DNA from: Eubacteriales bacterium
Lineage (GTDB): Bacteria > Bacillota > Clostridia > Lachnospirales > Lachnospiraceae
NCBI GenBank assembly: GCA_030536995.1
Contig: JAUNOY010000004.1
Span: 62,001-126,000 of the forward strand
DNA length: 64,000 nucleotides
Direction of reading: 5' to 3'
Part shown: in pieces, positions 29,890 to 38,759 of the stretch
How the letters are laid out: every line of letters starts with the position of its first letter
Position numbering within the stretch: the stretch's first letter is position 1
Position numbers and translations under genes: made by a program
The notes under the pieces: model-generated
What the model was told of the DNA's origin: nothing
Database searches by the model: none
What the model saw: the letters and a program-made list of their open reading frames with translations, nothing else

Positions 29890-30964
29890 AGTATATAATT
29901 TTTCTGCAGGACCTGCAGTTCTTCCTGAGTGTGTATTACAGGAAGTTGCAGCGGAAATGATGGATTACAATGGTACAGGAATGTCTGTGATGGAAATGAG
30001 CCACAGAAGTGCGGCTTTCCAGCAGATTATCGACGAAGCAGAACAGGATCTGCGGGATCTGATGAACATTCCGGATAATTATAAAGTGTTATTCCTTCAG
30101 GGCGGCGCTTCCCAGCAGTTTGCCATGATTCCAATGAATCTTATGAAGAACAGAGTGGCGGATTACATTGTCACAGGACAGTGGGCAAAGAAGGCATATC
30201 AGGAAGCTCAGAAATACGGAAAAGCAAACAAGATTGCATCCTCTGAGGATAAGACGTTCTCCTATATTCCGGACTGCAGCGATCTTCCGATCAGCCCTGA
30301 TGCCGATTATGTTTACATTTGTGAAAACAATACCATTTACGGAACGAAGTTTAAAGAACTCCCGAATACAAAGGGGAAAGATCTGGTAGCTGACGTTTCT
30401 TCCTGTTTCCTGTCCGAACCGGTGGATGTGAGCAAATATGCGATCATCTACGGTGGTGTGCAGAAAAATATCGGACCTGCAGGTATGGTTATTGCCATTG
30501 TCCGGGAAGATCTGATCACAGAAGATGTGCTTCCGGGAACACCGACCATGCTGACTTATAAGACGCATGCAGATGCAGGTTCTCTCTACAATACTCCAAA
30601 CGCCTATTGCATTTATGTGTGCGGTAAGGTGTTCAAATGGCTGAAATCAATGGGCGGCCTTGAGGAGATGAAGAAACGCAACGAAGAAAAAGCGAAAATC
30701 CTTTATGACTTCCTTGACCGGAGCCGCCTTTTCAAAGGGACTGTTGTTCCGAAAGACCGTTCTCTTATGAATGTGCCTTTTGTGACAGGAGATAAGGAAA
30801 TGGATGCGAAATTCGTAAAAGAAGCGGCGCAGGCAGGACTTGTGAATCTGAAAGGCCACAGAAGTGTGGGCGGTATGCGCGCAAGTATCTACAACGCAAT
30901 GCCGAAAGCTGGTGTGGAAGCTCTTGTAGCATTCATGAAAAAATTCGAGGAGGAAAATGTGTAA
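29882..30964 (+). CDS. serC: Phosphoserine aminotransferase
   Basis: PLP enzyme converting 3-phosphohydroxypyruvate to phosphoserine, 360 residues. It begins with the family hallmark VYNFSAGPAVLPECVL. The PLP lysine is in IYGGVQKNIGPAGM, and NNTIYGTKF and SLMNVPFV are also present. It is translationally coupled to ilvB (8-base overlap) and to serA (1-base overlap). This ties serine supply to branched-chain amino-acid synthesis. Confidence 0.97.
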   Translation: MSRVYNFSAGPAVLPECVLQEVAAEMMDYNGTGMSVMEMSHRSAAFQQIIDEAEQDLRDLMNIPDNYKVLFLQGGASQQFAMIPMNLMKNRVADYIVTGQWAKKAYQEAQKYGKANKIASSEDKTFSYIPDCSDLPISPDADYVYICENNTIYGTKFKELPNTKGKDLVADVSSCFLSEPVDVSKYAIIYGGVQKNIGPAGMVIAIVREDLITEDVLPGTPTMLTYKTHADAGSLYNTPNAYCIYVCGKVFKWLKSMGGLEEMKKRNEEKAKILYDFLDRSRLFKGTVVPKDRSLMNVPFVTGDKEMDAKFVKEAAQAGLVNLKGHRSVGGMRASIYNAMPKAGVEALVAFMKKFEEENV

Positions 30965-32127
30965 TGTATCAGTATCACTGCCTCAACCCTATAGCAGAAA
31001 AAGGTCTGAACCTTTTTGGAGAAGAATATAGAAAAACAGAAGCTTCTGACGGAGCAGATGCAATTCTTGTCAGAAGTGCGAAGATGCACGATATGGAGAT
31101 TCCGGAAAGTGTAGTTGCCGTAGCGCGTGCAGGCGCGGGAGTCAACAATATTCCGGTTAAAGAATATGCAGAGAAGGGAATCGTGGTCTTCAATACGCCG
31201 GGAGCAAATGCTAACGGCGTAAAAGAGCTGGTTCTTGCAGGTATGCTTCTTGCTTCCCGAGATATCGTCGGGGGCATTGAGTGGGTAGAAAAAGAGAAAG
31301 ACCGTGAGGATATCGACAAGCTTGCAGAGAAGCAGAAGAAGCAGTTTGCAGGCTGTGAGATTATGGGGAAAAAGCTGGGTATCATCGGCCTTGGCGCTAT
31401 CGGAGCCATGGTTGCCAATGCGGCGTCCGGTCTTGGCATGGATGTTTATGGATATGATCCGTATATCTCCATTGATGCAGCATGGAATCTTTCCCGTACT
31501 ATCAAACACAGCAAGAGCCTGGATGAAATTTATACGCAGTGCGATTATATCACAATCCATGTTCCTCTCCTGGACAGTACAAAAGAAATGATTAATGCGG
31601 AAGCTTTTCGCAAAATGAAAGACGGAGTGGTTCTTCTGAACTTTGCCCGTGACCTGTTGGTGGATGAAAACGCATTGATTGAAGCTCTGGAAAGCGGAAA
31701 AGTAAAGAAATATGTAACAGATTTTGCAAATCATACCGTAGCAGGAAGAGAGGGAATTCTGGTAACGCCGCATCTGGGCGCATCCACTGAGGAATCGGAG
31801 GAAAACTGTGCAGTGATGGCGGTGAAAGAACTGAAAGATTTCCTGGAAAACGGAAACATCAAAAACTCTGTAAACTTCCCAAACTGTGATATGGGTACCT
31901 GTGTGGCAGTGGGGCGTATTGCCATTACGCACAGAAATATCCCGAACATGATCAGTCAGCTGACAAATGTCCTCGGTTCAGAAGGGGTAAATATCGCCGA
32001 CATGACCAATAAGAGTAAAGGTGAGTATGCCTATACGCTGCTTGATCTGGAAAGTACGGCATCCAAAGAAGCGCTGGAAGCGCTGAAAGCCATTGAAGGG
32101 GTAGCGAAAGTGCGTGTAATAAAATAA
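30964..32127 (+). CDS. serA: D-3-phosphoglycerate dehydrogenase
   Basis: First enzyme of serine synthesis, 387 residues. It shows the substrate loop RAGAGVNNIPV, the Rossmann motif LGIIGLGAIGAMVANAA, the catalytic Arg region LLNFARDLLVDE, and the His in LVTPHLGASTEESEENCA. The C-terminal ACT domain (AITHRNIPNMISQLTNVL to VAKVRVIK) suggests serine feedback. It overlaps the serC stop by one base (TAATG) and is the last gene of the operon. Confidence 0.97.
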   Translation: MYQYHCLNPIAEKGLNLFGEEYRKTEASDGADAILVRSAKMHDMEIPESVVAVARAGAGVNNIPVKEYAEKGIVVFNTPGANANGVKELVLAGMLLASRDIVGGIEWVEKEKDREDIDKLAEKQKKQFAGCEIMGKKLGIIGLGAIGAMVANAASGLGMDVYGYDPYISIDAAWNLSRTIKHSKSLDEIYTQCDYITIHVPLLDSTKEMINAEAFRKMKDGVVLLNFARDLLVDENALIEALESGKVKKYVTDFANHTVAGREGILVTPHLGASTEESEENCAVMAVKELKDFLENGNIKNSVNFPNCDMGTCVAVGRIAITHRNIPNMISQLTNVLGSEGVNIADMTNKSKGEYAYTLLDLESTASKEALEALKAIEGVAKVRVIK

Positions 32128-32146
32128 AAAAGGAATCTTCATATAT

Positions 32147-32188
32147 AAAAACTCCTGCCGGACTCGAAATTCCGGCAGGAGTTTTCTT
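32147..32188. terminator. Bidirectional terminator between serA and the PfkB kinase gene
   Basis: Perfect stem ACTCCTGCCGGA (32151-32162) and TCCGGCAGGAGT (32171-32182), 8-base loop, A-run upstream and TTTTC downstream. Confidence 0.9.
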
Positions 32189-32224
32189 TGCAAAAAAATT
32201 CTGTAAAAAAGAGAACAGTCAGAG

Positions 32225-33199
32225 TTATCTTCCGCGGGAAGCCTTGAATTCCTCTACTTCCTCACGGGTAGACATGACGCGCAGAGCTCCCTTGCGTGTA
32301 GTGATCAGGGAAGCCGCTGCATTGGCGAAGGTTAAAAGCTCGTACAGATTCTCCTCTGTCAGATTATCAAGACCGTGTTCCAGCACATAATTTAAGGAGC
32401 TTGCACAGAAAGTATCGCCTGCGCCTGTAGTCTCGATGGTGTTTTCCTGAAGGAATGGAGCAGATTCTACGCGCAGATCTTTATAGTACGCGCGGCTTCC
32501 TTCTTTGCCCATAGTGATAAGGACAAGAGGGATGTTATATTTTTCGCGGATAATGGCAGCACCTTTATCGTAATCGGTGGTTCCGAACAGGAATTCTACT
32601 TCGTTGTCGGAAATTTTCAGGATGTCACATTTGGTGAGGCCATATTCGATTTCTTTACGTGCATCGTCCAGAGACTTCCACAGAGGAGGGCGAAGGTTCG
32701 GGTCAAAGCTTACGATACATCCGGCTTCCTTTGCCACTTCGATAGCATGGCGTGTCGCCTCTCTGACACCCTCGTGAGTGGAAGAGAGAGTTCCGAAATG
32801 GAAAATGCGGGAATCGCGGATCAGGTCTTCCTGAATCTCTTCTTTTGTAAGCATCATATCAGCGCCCGGATTACGATAAAAGGAAAAATCTCTGTCTCCA
32901 TCCGGATAAGTATGTACAAATGCAAGTGTAGTATGTACTTCGTCGTCCATAATCAGGTTGCGGGTATCGATTCCCACTTCCTCTACAGCGTTTTTTAACT
33001 GTTCACCGAACATATCTTTACCGACTTTTCCAATGAAGGCGGTTTTTTTACCGAGTTTTTCGAGCATGGCAAGAACGTTGCAGGGTGCTCCGCCCGGATT
33101 GGCTTCCATAATCGGATTTCCCTGTGCGCTCATTCCGTTTTCTGTAAAGTCGATCAGTAATTCCCCTAAGGCAGTTACGTCATAGGATTTATTTCCCAT
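32225..33199 (-). CDS. PfkB family carbohydrate kinase (probable fructokinase)
   Basis: Ribokinase-fold sugar kinase, 324 residues. The N-terminal signature AMLEKLGKKTAFIGKVGKD, the sugar-lid region GNPIMEANPGGAPCNV, and the C-terminal anion-hole motif ETTGAGDTFCASSLNYVL with the catalytic Asp are visible. It resembles ScrK/FrK-type fructokinases, but the sugar cannot be proven from sequence. AGGAGGA precedes the ATG at 33199. A probable promoter lies just upstream. Confidence 0.88.
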   Translation of the reverse strand: MGNKSYDVTALGELLIDFTENGMSAQGNPIMEANPGGAPCNVLAMLEKLGKKTAFIGKVGKDMFGEQLKNAVEEVGIDTRNLIMDDEVHTTLAFVHTYPDGDRDFSFYRNPGADMMLTKEEIQEDLIRDSRIFHFGTLSSTHEGVREATRHAIEVAKEAGCIVSFDPNLRPPLWKSLDDARKEIEYGLTKCDILKISDNEVEFLFGTTDYDKGAAIIREKYNIPLVLITMGKEGSRAYYKDLRVESAPFLQENTIETTGAGDTFCASSLNYVLEHGLDNLTEENLYELLTFANAAASLITTRKGALRVMSTREEVEEFKASRGR

Positions 33200-33258
33200 A
33201 GTTTCAAGTCCTCCTGATTTCGTTTTTTCAGACTCACAATAAGCCTAATTATAATTCC

Positions 33259-33287
33259 ACTTTATCTTAGTAAAGAGTATTTGTCAA
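33259..33287 (-). promoter_or_regulatory. Possible promoter of the PfkB kinase gene
   Basis: On the minus strand: TTGACA (33287-33282), 17-base spacer, TAAAGT (33264-33259). Confidence 0.4.
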
Positions 33288-33441
33288 ATACATTTTTTTG
33301 TATTTTTTCTATTTTTTGTGGTAATTTCTTTATTTTTAAAAATAAAAATGGTAAAATAGAAAAAAATAAGGCGATTTTGATATTATTCACAGCGCATGAG
33401 CGGTGTGGAGGATAACACTGTTCAGACAGGAGGAAAAGAGC

Positions 33442-35568
33442 ATGGACGAGAAATTATATAATCTTATGAACTGGCCCAGGATCGAGGACGTTGTATATTG
33501 TGAGGAGAGCGCGCCGAGAGATGTAATGGGACCTTCTCTGACACAGGAGGGCGTGATCGTGCAGGGATTTTTTCCGGATGCGGAAGCAGTTTCGGTTGTA
33601 ACAGGTGGAAAAACATATGTCTGCGAACTTGAGGATGAAGCAGGCTATTATGCGGTACTTTTGCCGAGACGGAAAATTCCGGAATATAAATTCAGAGTGA
33701 CAAAGAACGGAGAAACAAAGGAATTCTATGATCCGTATGCATTTCCGGGGCAGATAACCGAAGATGAGGAGAAGGCTTTCTGCGCAGGTGTGTATTATGA
33801 AGCATACGAAAAAATGGGAGCTCATCCTATGGAAATCAATGGGGTGAAAGGTACTTATTTTGCAGTATGGGCGCCAAATGCGGTACGTGTCAGTGTCGTG
33901 GGCGATTTCAACAACTGGGACGGACGCACGCTGATGATGCACAGAATGCCGATGTCGGGAATCTATGAGCTCTTTGTGCCGGGTGTGGGCGCAGGCGATA
34001 TTTACAAATATGAAATAAAGACAAAAGACGGGGGAATCCTCCTGAAAGCAGACCCTTATGCGGCGCAGGCGCAGCAACCTCCGTGTACGGCTTCTGTGGT
34101 GGCGGACGTGGACAGCTTCCGGTGGAATGACGAAGACTGGATGAGCAGCAGATGCAGATTTGCAGACAAAAAGCAGCCGGTTTCCATTTATGAGACAAGC
34201 CTCGGACAGTGGTCTTCTGCGGAAGAACTTGTGGATTTTCTCACAGAGACCGGGTACACCCATGTAGAATTTCTTCCTGTTATGGAATATCTGGAAGAGG
34301 AAACAAACGGATATTCAACCTCTGCTTATTTTGCGGTAACCTCCAGATTCGGCGAACCGGAGGATTTCCGTGCGCTTGTGGATACACTTCATCAGGCGGG
34401 AATCGGTGTGATTCTTGACTGGACACCTGCACAGTTTCCGAGATATGAAGGCGGACTTGAAAGATTTGACGGTACTCCTCTTTATGAGCAGCCGAATGAA
34501 TCCGGTAAAGTACATCCGTTCTGGGGAACGCTTCTGTACAATTACGCAAGCCCGATGGTGAAAGATTTCCTGATTTCCAATGCCTGCTATTGGCTGGAGG
34601 TTTACCATGCGGACGGTCTGCGTATGGATGATGTAGATGCGATGCTGTATCTTGATTATGGCAGGAATCCGGGCGAGTGGATGCCGAATCTTTACGGTAC
34701 AAATGAGAACCTTCATGCAGTAGAATTTCTGAAGCACTTAAACTCCATTGTGAAAAAGAGAAATCCGGGTGTAATACTGATTGCACAGGAAGATGGTCTG
34801 TGGCCGGAGCTTACAGGCTCTGTGGAGGATGACCACATTGGTTTCGATTACAAATGGAGCGGCGGTTGGACAAAAGATTTTCTGGATTATCTCGGAGAAA
34901 CGCCGCAGGAGAGAAAGAACAGTCATGACAGGCTGACGCTGTCCATGCTTTATGCTTACTGCGAGCGTTTTGTACTGACTCTTGGGCGCAGAGATGTGGG
35001 AACATCTTTTGAAGAGTTTATGGACAGGATACCGGGAGATGAGGCGCAGAAATTTGCTCAGATAAGAGAGGCTTATACTTATATGATGCTTCATCCGGGA
35101 TGTAAGATGATGGCTCCGGAACCGGGAATGCCGGAAGGATTAAAGGCATGTATTCACGACCTGAATGAGCTTTATAAGGCGAATCAGGCTCTTTATACAA
35201 GCGATGATAAATATGATGGCTTCGAGTGGATACAGCTTATGAAATATGAAGAAAACGTGATTTCTTTCCTGAGAAAAGACACCGAAACAGGAGAAACGCT
35301 TCTTGCAGTGTGCAATTTCTCGGATAAAGTTTATGAGGCCTATCGGTCAGGCGTTCCGTTCTATGGCAAATATAAAGAAATCTTCAACAGTGACGATAAG
35401 AAATACGGCGGTGCAGGCGTAAAGAATCCGCGAATGAAAACCTCCAGAAAAGAAGAGTGCGATGAGAGAGAAAACTCCCTCACATTCCGTCTCCCGGCAT
35501 TTGGCGCAGTGATTTTCAGCTGCACACCGGCAGAGGAGAAGAAGGCGGTAAAAAAGAAAGAAAAATAA
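33442..35568 (+). CDS. GH13 branching-enzyme homologue (GlgB-like) lacking key catalytic residues
   Basis: 708 residues with GlgB architecture: N-terminal beta domain, CBM48-like domain (FAVWAPNAVRVSVVGDFNNWDG), GH13 barrel and C-terminal beta domain. The barrel aligns well with GlgB, but key residues differ. D326 (LDWTPAQ) and the nucleophile D396 (LRMDD) remain. The GlgB His of DWVPxH is Q331, the acid/base Glu (E. coli E458) is Q449 in IAQEDG, and His525-Asp526 are R516-R517 in LGRRDV. It is probably catalytically inactive or altered and may be a glycogen-binding or regulatory paralogue. The start at 33442 is set by AGGAGG; the frame is open 13 codons further upstream. Confidence 0.85.
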   Translation: MDEKLYNLMNWPRIEDVVYCEESAPRDVMGPSLTQEGVIVQGFFPDAEAVSVVTGGKTYVCELEDEAGYYAVLLPRRKIPEYKFRVTKNGETKEFYDPYAFPGQITEDEEKAFCAGVYYEAYEKMGAHPMEINGVKGTYFAVWAPNAVRVSVVGDFNNWDGRTLMMHRMPMSGIYELFVPGVGAGDIYKYEIKTKDGGILLKADPYAAQAQQPPCTASVVADVDSFRWNDEDWMSSRCRFADKKQPVSIYETSLGQWSSAEELVDFLTETGYTHVEFLPVMEYLEEETNGYSTSAYFAVTSRFGEPEDFRALVDTLHQAGIGVILDWTPAQFPRYEGGLERFDGTPLYEQPNESGKVHPFWGTLLYNYASPMVKDFLISNACYWLEVYHADGLRMDDVDAMLYLDYGRNPGEWMPNLYGTNENLHAVEFLKHLNSIVKKRNPGVILIAQEDGLWPELTGSVEDDHIGFDYKWSGGWTKDFLDYLGETPQERKNSHDRLTLSMLYAYCERFVLTLGRRDVGTSFEEFMDRIPGDEAQKFAQIREAYTYMMLHPGCKMMAPEPGMPEGLKACIHDLNELYKANQALYTSDDKYDGFEWIQLMKYEENVISFLRKDTETGETLLAVCNFSDKVYEAYRSGVPFYGKYKEIFNSDDKKYGGAGVKNPRMKTSRKEECDERENSLTFRLPAFGAVIFSCTPAEEKKAVKKKEK

Positions 35569-35576
35569 AAAATTGC

Positions 35577-35604
35577 TTGATTTTTTTTCAAAATAATGTA
35601 TAAT
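35577..35604 (+). promoter_or_regulatory. Possible promoter of the tRNA-Thr gene
   Basis: TTGATT (35577-35582), 16-base spacer, TATAAT (35599-35604), 21 bases before the tRNA. Confidence 0.55.
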
Positions 35605-35624
35605 ATCCCTTGTGTGTAACACAA

Positions 35625-35697
35625 GCTGAAATAGCTCAGTCGGTAGAGCACTTCACTCGTAATGAAGGGGTCGTGGGTTCAAGTCCCATTTTCAGCT
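35625..35697 (+). tRNA. tRNA-Thr (anticodon CGT)
   Basis: 73 bases. Acceptor arms GCTGAAA (35625-35631) and TTTCAGC (35690-35696) pair perfectly. The D arm is TAGCTCAGTCGGTAGAGCA. The anticodon stem CTTCA/TGAAG holds the loop CTCGTAA with anticodon CGT, and the T arm is GTGGGTTCAAGTCCCAT. CCA is not encoded. It lies between a GH13 gene and a degraded amidohydrolase fragment. Confidence 0.95.
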
Positions 35698-35711
35698 TAG
35701 GTGGATATTGT

Positions 35712-35746
35712 GGAACCGTCATTCCTCCGGGAATGGCGGTTCTTTT
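35712..35746 (+). terminator. Terminator after tRNA-Thr
   Basis: GAACCGTCATTCC and GGAATGGCGGTTC form a 13-bp stem with one G-U pair, a TCCG loop and a following CTTTT. Confidence 0.8.
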
Positions 35747-35763
35747 GACAAGGAGATGATGAG

Positions 35764-36006
35764 ATGGCTGATTCCCATAGCCACACACCACATGCATGCG
35801 GACACCACGCACAGATTGCAGCCATGATTGGCGCATCATTGGCACTGGCCGATGAAGAAGTGAAAGCTTCTCTGTCTGGGTCCGTATCTTTTTTTGCTGT
35901 TCCGGCGGAAGAATACATAGATGCGGACAAGCGTCCGGCTCTGCAAAAAGAAGGAATCGAATTTTCGGGTTATGGAGAAAAAATTTCCGGAGGTAAAAAA
36001 ATATGA
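35764..36006 (+). pseudogene. Remnant of an M20-family amidohydrolase
   Basis: An 80-codon open frame matching only the metal-binding core of M20D-type amidohydrolases: TPHACGHHAQIAAMIGASLALA and VSFFAVPAEEYID, with the HACGH ligand motif and the PAEE glutamates. Full-length relatives have about 400 residues, so both ends are missing (roughly 95 residues before and 250 after). It nevertheless has a good ribosome site (AAGGAG) and an ATG, and its TGA overlaps the ATG of the next transporter gene. It may be translated and couple ribosomes into that operon. Confidence 0.7.
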
Positions 36007-37097
36007 AGACATCACTGGAATTAAAAAATATAAAAAAGAGTTTTACACAGGATGAGGGAGTCTTAAAGGGCATCAGTCTGTCTATTGCAGAAGGGGAATT
36101 TATCACCTTTCTGGGAGCATCGGGCTGTGGCAAGACCACGACACTTCGAATCATTGCAGGTCTTGAAACACCGGACGAGGGAAGCGTTTTCCTGGATGGC
36201 AAAGACGTAACAAAGCTGGAGCCGAATCTGAGAGATGTAAATACGGTATTTCAGAATTATGCCCTTTTTCCTCATATGAATGTAGAAGAAAATATCGGAT
36301 ACGGACTGAAGCTGAAAAAAACGCCGAAAGTCGAAATCAGAAAAAAAGTAAAAGAAATGTTGGAACTGGTGCAGCTGGAAGGCTACGAAAAAAGAAAGCC
36401 ATCCGAGCTTTCAGGCGGACAGAAGCAAAGAGTCGCCATTGCCAGAGCATTGATCAACAATCCGAAGGTTCTCCTTCTGGACGAGCCGCTTGGAGCTCTT
36501 GATCTTCAGCTTCGCCGAACTATGCAGTTTGAACTGAAAAATCTTCAGAAAAAACTGGGTATCACCTTCCTTTATATTACCCATGACCAGGAAGAGGCAA
36601 TCAATATGTCCGACAGAATCGTGGTGATGAAGGAAGGGCGTTTCGAACAGGTGGGGACACCGGATGAGATTTATAATCATCCGAAAACAAGCTATGTGGC
36701 AACTTTTGTTGGAAATGCGAACATTCTGCACGGAAGAGTAGAGCGTATCATCGAAAACAGGGCGCTTGTAGAGCTTGCAGGAGGAAAAGCGCTTGTGGAG
36801 AGGAATGGCGCAGAGCTGAAAGAGGGAGAAAATGTAACCCTTGCCATCCGCAGTGAGAAGATTCAGCTTGATGAGGACTGCGGATGTGGTCTTGAAGCAG
36901 TTGTTACGGAAAAAACCTTTGCCGGTGGACAGCTTCGTCTTCTTCTTCGTCTGCCGGACGGGTCTGTGATTGTGGCAAGCCGTTATGGAATTGATGCTTC
37001 GGTGACGGAAGGGCAAAAAGTATGCTGGAGATTTAATGCCGAAGATGCGGTGCTGGTGGACAGAGAAGTATCCGGCACAGTGGAGGACAAGCCGTGA
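36003..37097 (+). CDS. potA: Spermidine/putrescine-type ABC transporter ATP-binding protein (system 1)
   Basis: 364-residue ATPase that powers the import system with the two following permeases. Walker A is [12 protein letters not shown], the Q loop VFQNYALFPH, the signature [15 protein letters not shown], Walker [13 protein letters not shown] and the switch histidine ITHDQEEA. A C-terminal TOBE-like domain (about 240-350) follows. GGAGG lies 8 bases before the ATG, which overlaps the stop of the amidohydrolase remnant. Substrate assignment rests on the Pot-like family and operon only. Confidence 0.9.
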   Translation: MKTSLELKNIKKSFTQDEGVLKGISLSIAEGEFITFLGASGCGKTTTLRIIAGLETPDEGSVFLDGKDVTKLEPNLRDVNTVFQNYALFPHMNVEENIGYGLKLKKTPKVEIRKKVKEMLELVQLEGYEKRKPSELSGGQKQRVAIARALINNPKVLLLDEPLGALDLQLRRTMQFELKNLQKKLGITFLYITHDQEEAINMSDRIVVMKEGRFEQVGTPDEIYNHPKTSYVATFVGNANILHGRVERIIENRALVELAGGKALVERNGAELKEGENVTLAIRSEKIQLDEDCGCGLEAVVTEKTFAGGQLRLLLRLPDGSVIVASRYGIDASVTEGQKVCWRFNAEDAVLVDREVSGTVEDKP

Positions 37098-37948
37098 GCC
37101 GGGGGAAAAAGGGGCCTGTATGGATGATACTGCCCTTATATCTCTTCACCATTGTATTTGTGGCATGTCCGTTGATTTACATGGTTGCCCTGAGTTTCGC
37201 CAAGGCAGCGCCCGGCTACGGGGTGGAATGGACGTTTACTCTTGACAATTACAGAAAAATACTGGAACCGGTATATCTCAATACCTTTGTGCAGTCCATG
37301 AAGCTTGCGTTTACCAGTACGGTGCTGATCGCACTGATCGGATATCCCTTTGGGTATTTTATGGCAAAAATGCCGGATTCCAAAAAACACAGGGCGCAGA
37401 TTTTCCTGAACATTCCATTCTGGGTGAATTCGCTGATTCGTTTATACGGATGGATTATCATTCTTCAGAAAAAAGGAGTGCTGAATTTTATCTTGCTGAA
37501 GCTTGGGATTATTGAGAAGCCGTTGTCACTTTTGTACAGCTATCCCGCCATTGTCATCGGTATGGTATATGTACTTCTTCCGTTTATGATTATGTCGGTC
37601 TACTCCAGCGCAGAGAAGCTGGACTGGTCGCTGGTGGAGGCGGCAAGAGATCTGGGTGCAGGAAAGATACAGGCATTTCTGACTGTGACACTGAAGCTGA
37701 CATTTCCGGGGCTGCTTTCCGGAATTATCCTGACCTTTATTCCGTCTATGGGACTTTTCTTCATTGCGGATATTCTGGGAGGAAATAAAATCGTACTTGT
37801 GGGAAGTCTGATTCAGGAGCAGATGACCCGCGGAAGCAACTGGCCATTTGCGGCGGCGCTGGCAGTTGTGATGATGGTGCTGACAACGATTCTTATCATG
37901 GTATACCGGAAACTGACAAATGCAAAGGAACTGGAGGGAATCGGATGA
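37094..37948 (+). CDS. potB: ABC transporter permease, PotB-like (system 1)
   Basis: 284-residue inner-membrane permease with about six membrane helices and the BPD_transp_1 EAA loop (LVEAARDLGAGKIQAFLTVTLKL). It starts with GTG at 37094, overlapping the ATPase stop by 4 bases. The next ATG-led alternatives would cut into the first helix. It is cotranscribed with the PotC-like gene, with a further 4-base overlap. Confidence 0.9.
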   Translation: MSRGKKGPVWMILPLYLFTIVFVACPLIYMVALSFAKAAPGYGVEWTFTLDNYRKILEPVYLNTFVQSMKLAFTSTVLIALIGYPFGYFMAKMPDSKKHRAQIFLNIPFWVNSLIRLYGWIIILQKKGVLNFILLKLGIIEKPLSLLYSYPAIVIGMVYVLLPFMIMSVYSSAEKLDWSLVEAARDLGAGKIQAFLTVTLKLTFPGLLSGIILTFIPSMGLFFIADILGGNKIVLVGSLIQEQMTRGSNWPFAAALAVVMMVLTTILIMVYRKLTNAKELEGIG

Positions 37949-38721
37949 AAAAGAATTCTAAATTTGCGGCGTTTTATATGGGAGTTATCTTTCTCCTGAT
38001 GTACATTCCCATTGCTGTGGTAATTGTATTCTCTTTTAATGAGTCGAAGCTTCCTGTATCATTTACGGGATTTTCCCTGAAATGGTACCGGCAGCTTTTT
38101 GCAGACAGCGATATGCTGGAGGCTTTAAGAAACAGCCTTGTGCTGGGAGTTTTAAGCTGCGGGATAAGCGCAGTAATCGGAACCTTCGGCGCAGTGGGAC
38201 TTTCCAGAATCCACTGGAAAACAAAGGGAGCCCTGGAATATATTTCCATACTTCCTTTGATGATACCGGAAATTATACTGGGTATGGTGCTTATGGCATT
38301 TTTTTACATGCTGGGACTGCCGTTCGGAATGCTGACCCTGCTTATCGGACATACGGTGTTTTGCGTGCCGTATATCCTGATGGAAGTCAAAGCGCGGCTG
38401 GTTGGAATGGACCCGTCTCTTGAAGAGGCAGCCAGAGACCTGGGAGCAGGTGCTTTCCGGGCATTTCTCGATGTGACGCTGCCTCTGATCATGCCTGCGG
38501 TGATTTCAGGCTCCCTGCTTGCTTTTGCCATGTCTATGGACGATGTGGTAATCAGTATCTTTGTAAACGGACCGAGAATTTCCACACTTCCGATTAAGGT
38601 ATATACACAGTTAAAAACAGGCGTTACGCCGGAAATCAATGCGCTCTGCACGATTATGCTGGCTGTGACCCTGTTGGTTTTACTGCTTCGGAGCATTTTT
38701 GCCCGGCGGAAAAACAAATAG
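37945..38721 (+). CDS. potC: ABC transporter permease, PotC-like (system 1)
   Basis: 258-residue permease with six predicted membrane segments. The N-terminal YIPIAVVIVFSFNESKL and FTGFSLKWYRQLF are typical of PotC. The EAA loop is LEEAARDLGAGAFRAFLDVTLPL, followed by AFAMSMDDVVISIFVNG. No substrate-binding protein gene follows directly; the only unfused one is six kilobases downstream-side at 42518, after the second transporter. Confidence 0.9.
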   Translation: MKKNSKFAAFYMGVIFLLMYIPIAVVIVFSFNESKLPVSFTGFSLKWYRQLFADSDMLEALRNSLVLGVLSCGISAVIGTFGAVGLSRIHWKTKGALEYISILPLMIPEIILGMVLMAFFYMLGLPFGMLTLLIGHTVFCVPYILMEVKARLVGMDPSLEEAARDLGAGAFRAFLDVTLPLIMPAVISGSLLAFAMSMDDVVISIFVNGPRISTLPIKVYTQLKTGVTPEINALCTIMLAVTLLVLLLRSIFARRKNK

Positions 38722-38759
38722 AGAATAAAACAAGGAGATAAAAGGGAAAGGAACAGACG

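Noticed and set aside
35745-35750. TTGACA just before the amidohydrolase remnant
   Set aside because: No -10-like hexamer at 16-18 bases downstream, and it overlaps the terminator tail; not called as a promoter for potA.
35636-36202. Minus-strand frame of 188 codons ending in GLEPTTPSLRVKCSTD
   Set aside because: It crosses tRNA-Thr in antisense and overlaps the amidohydrolase remnant and potA; the C-terminal motif is simply the reverse complement of the tRNA.
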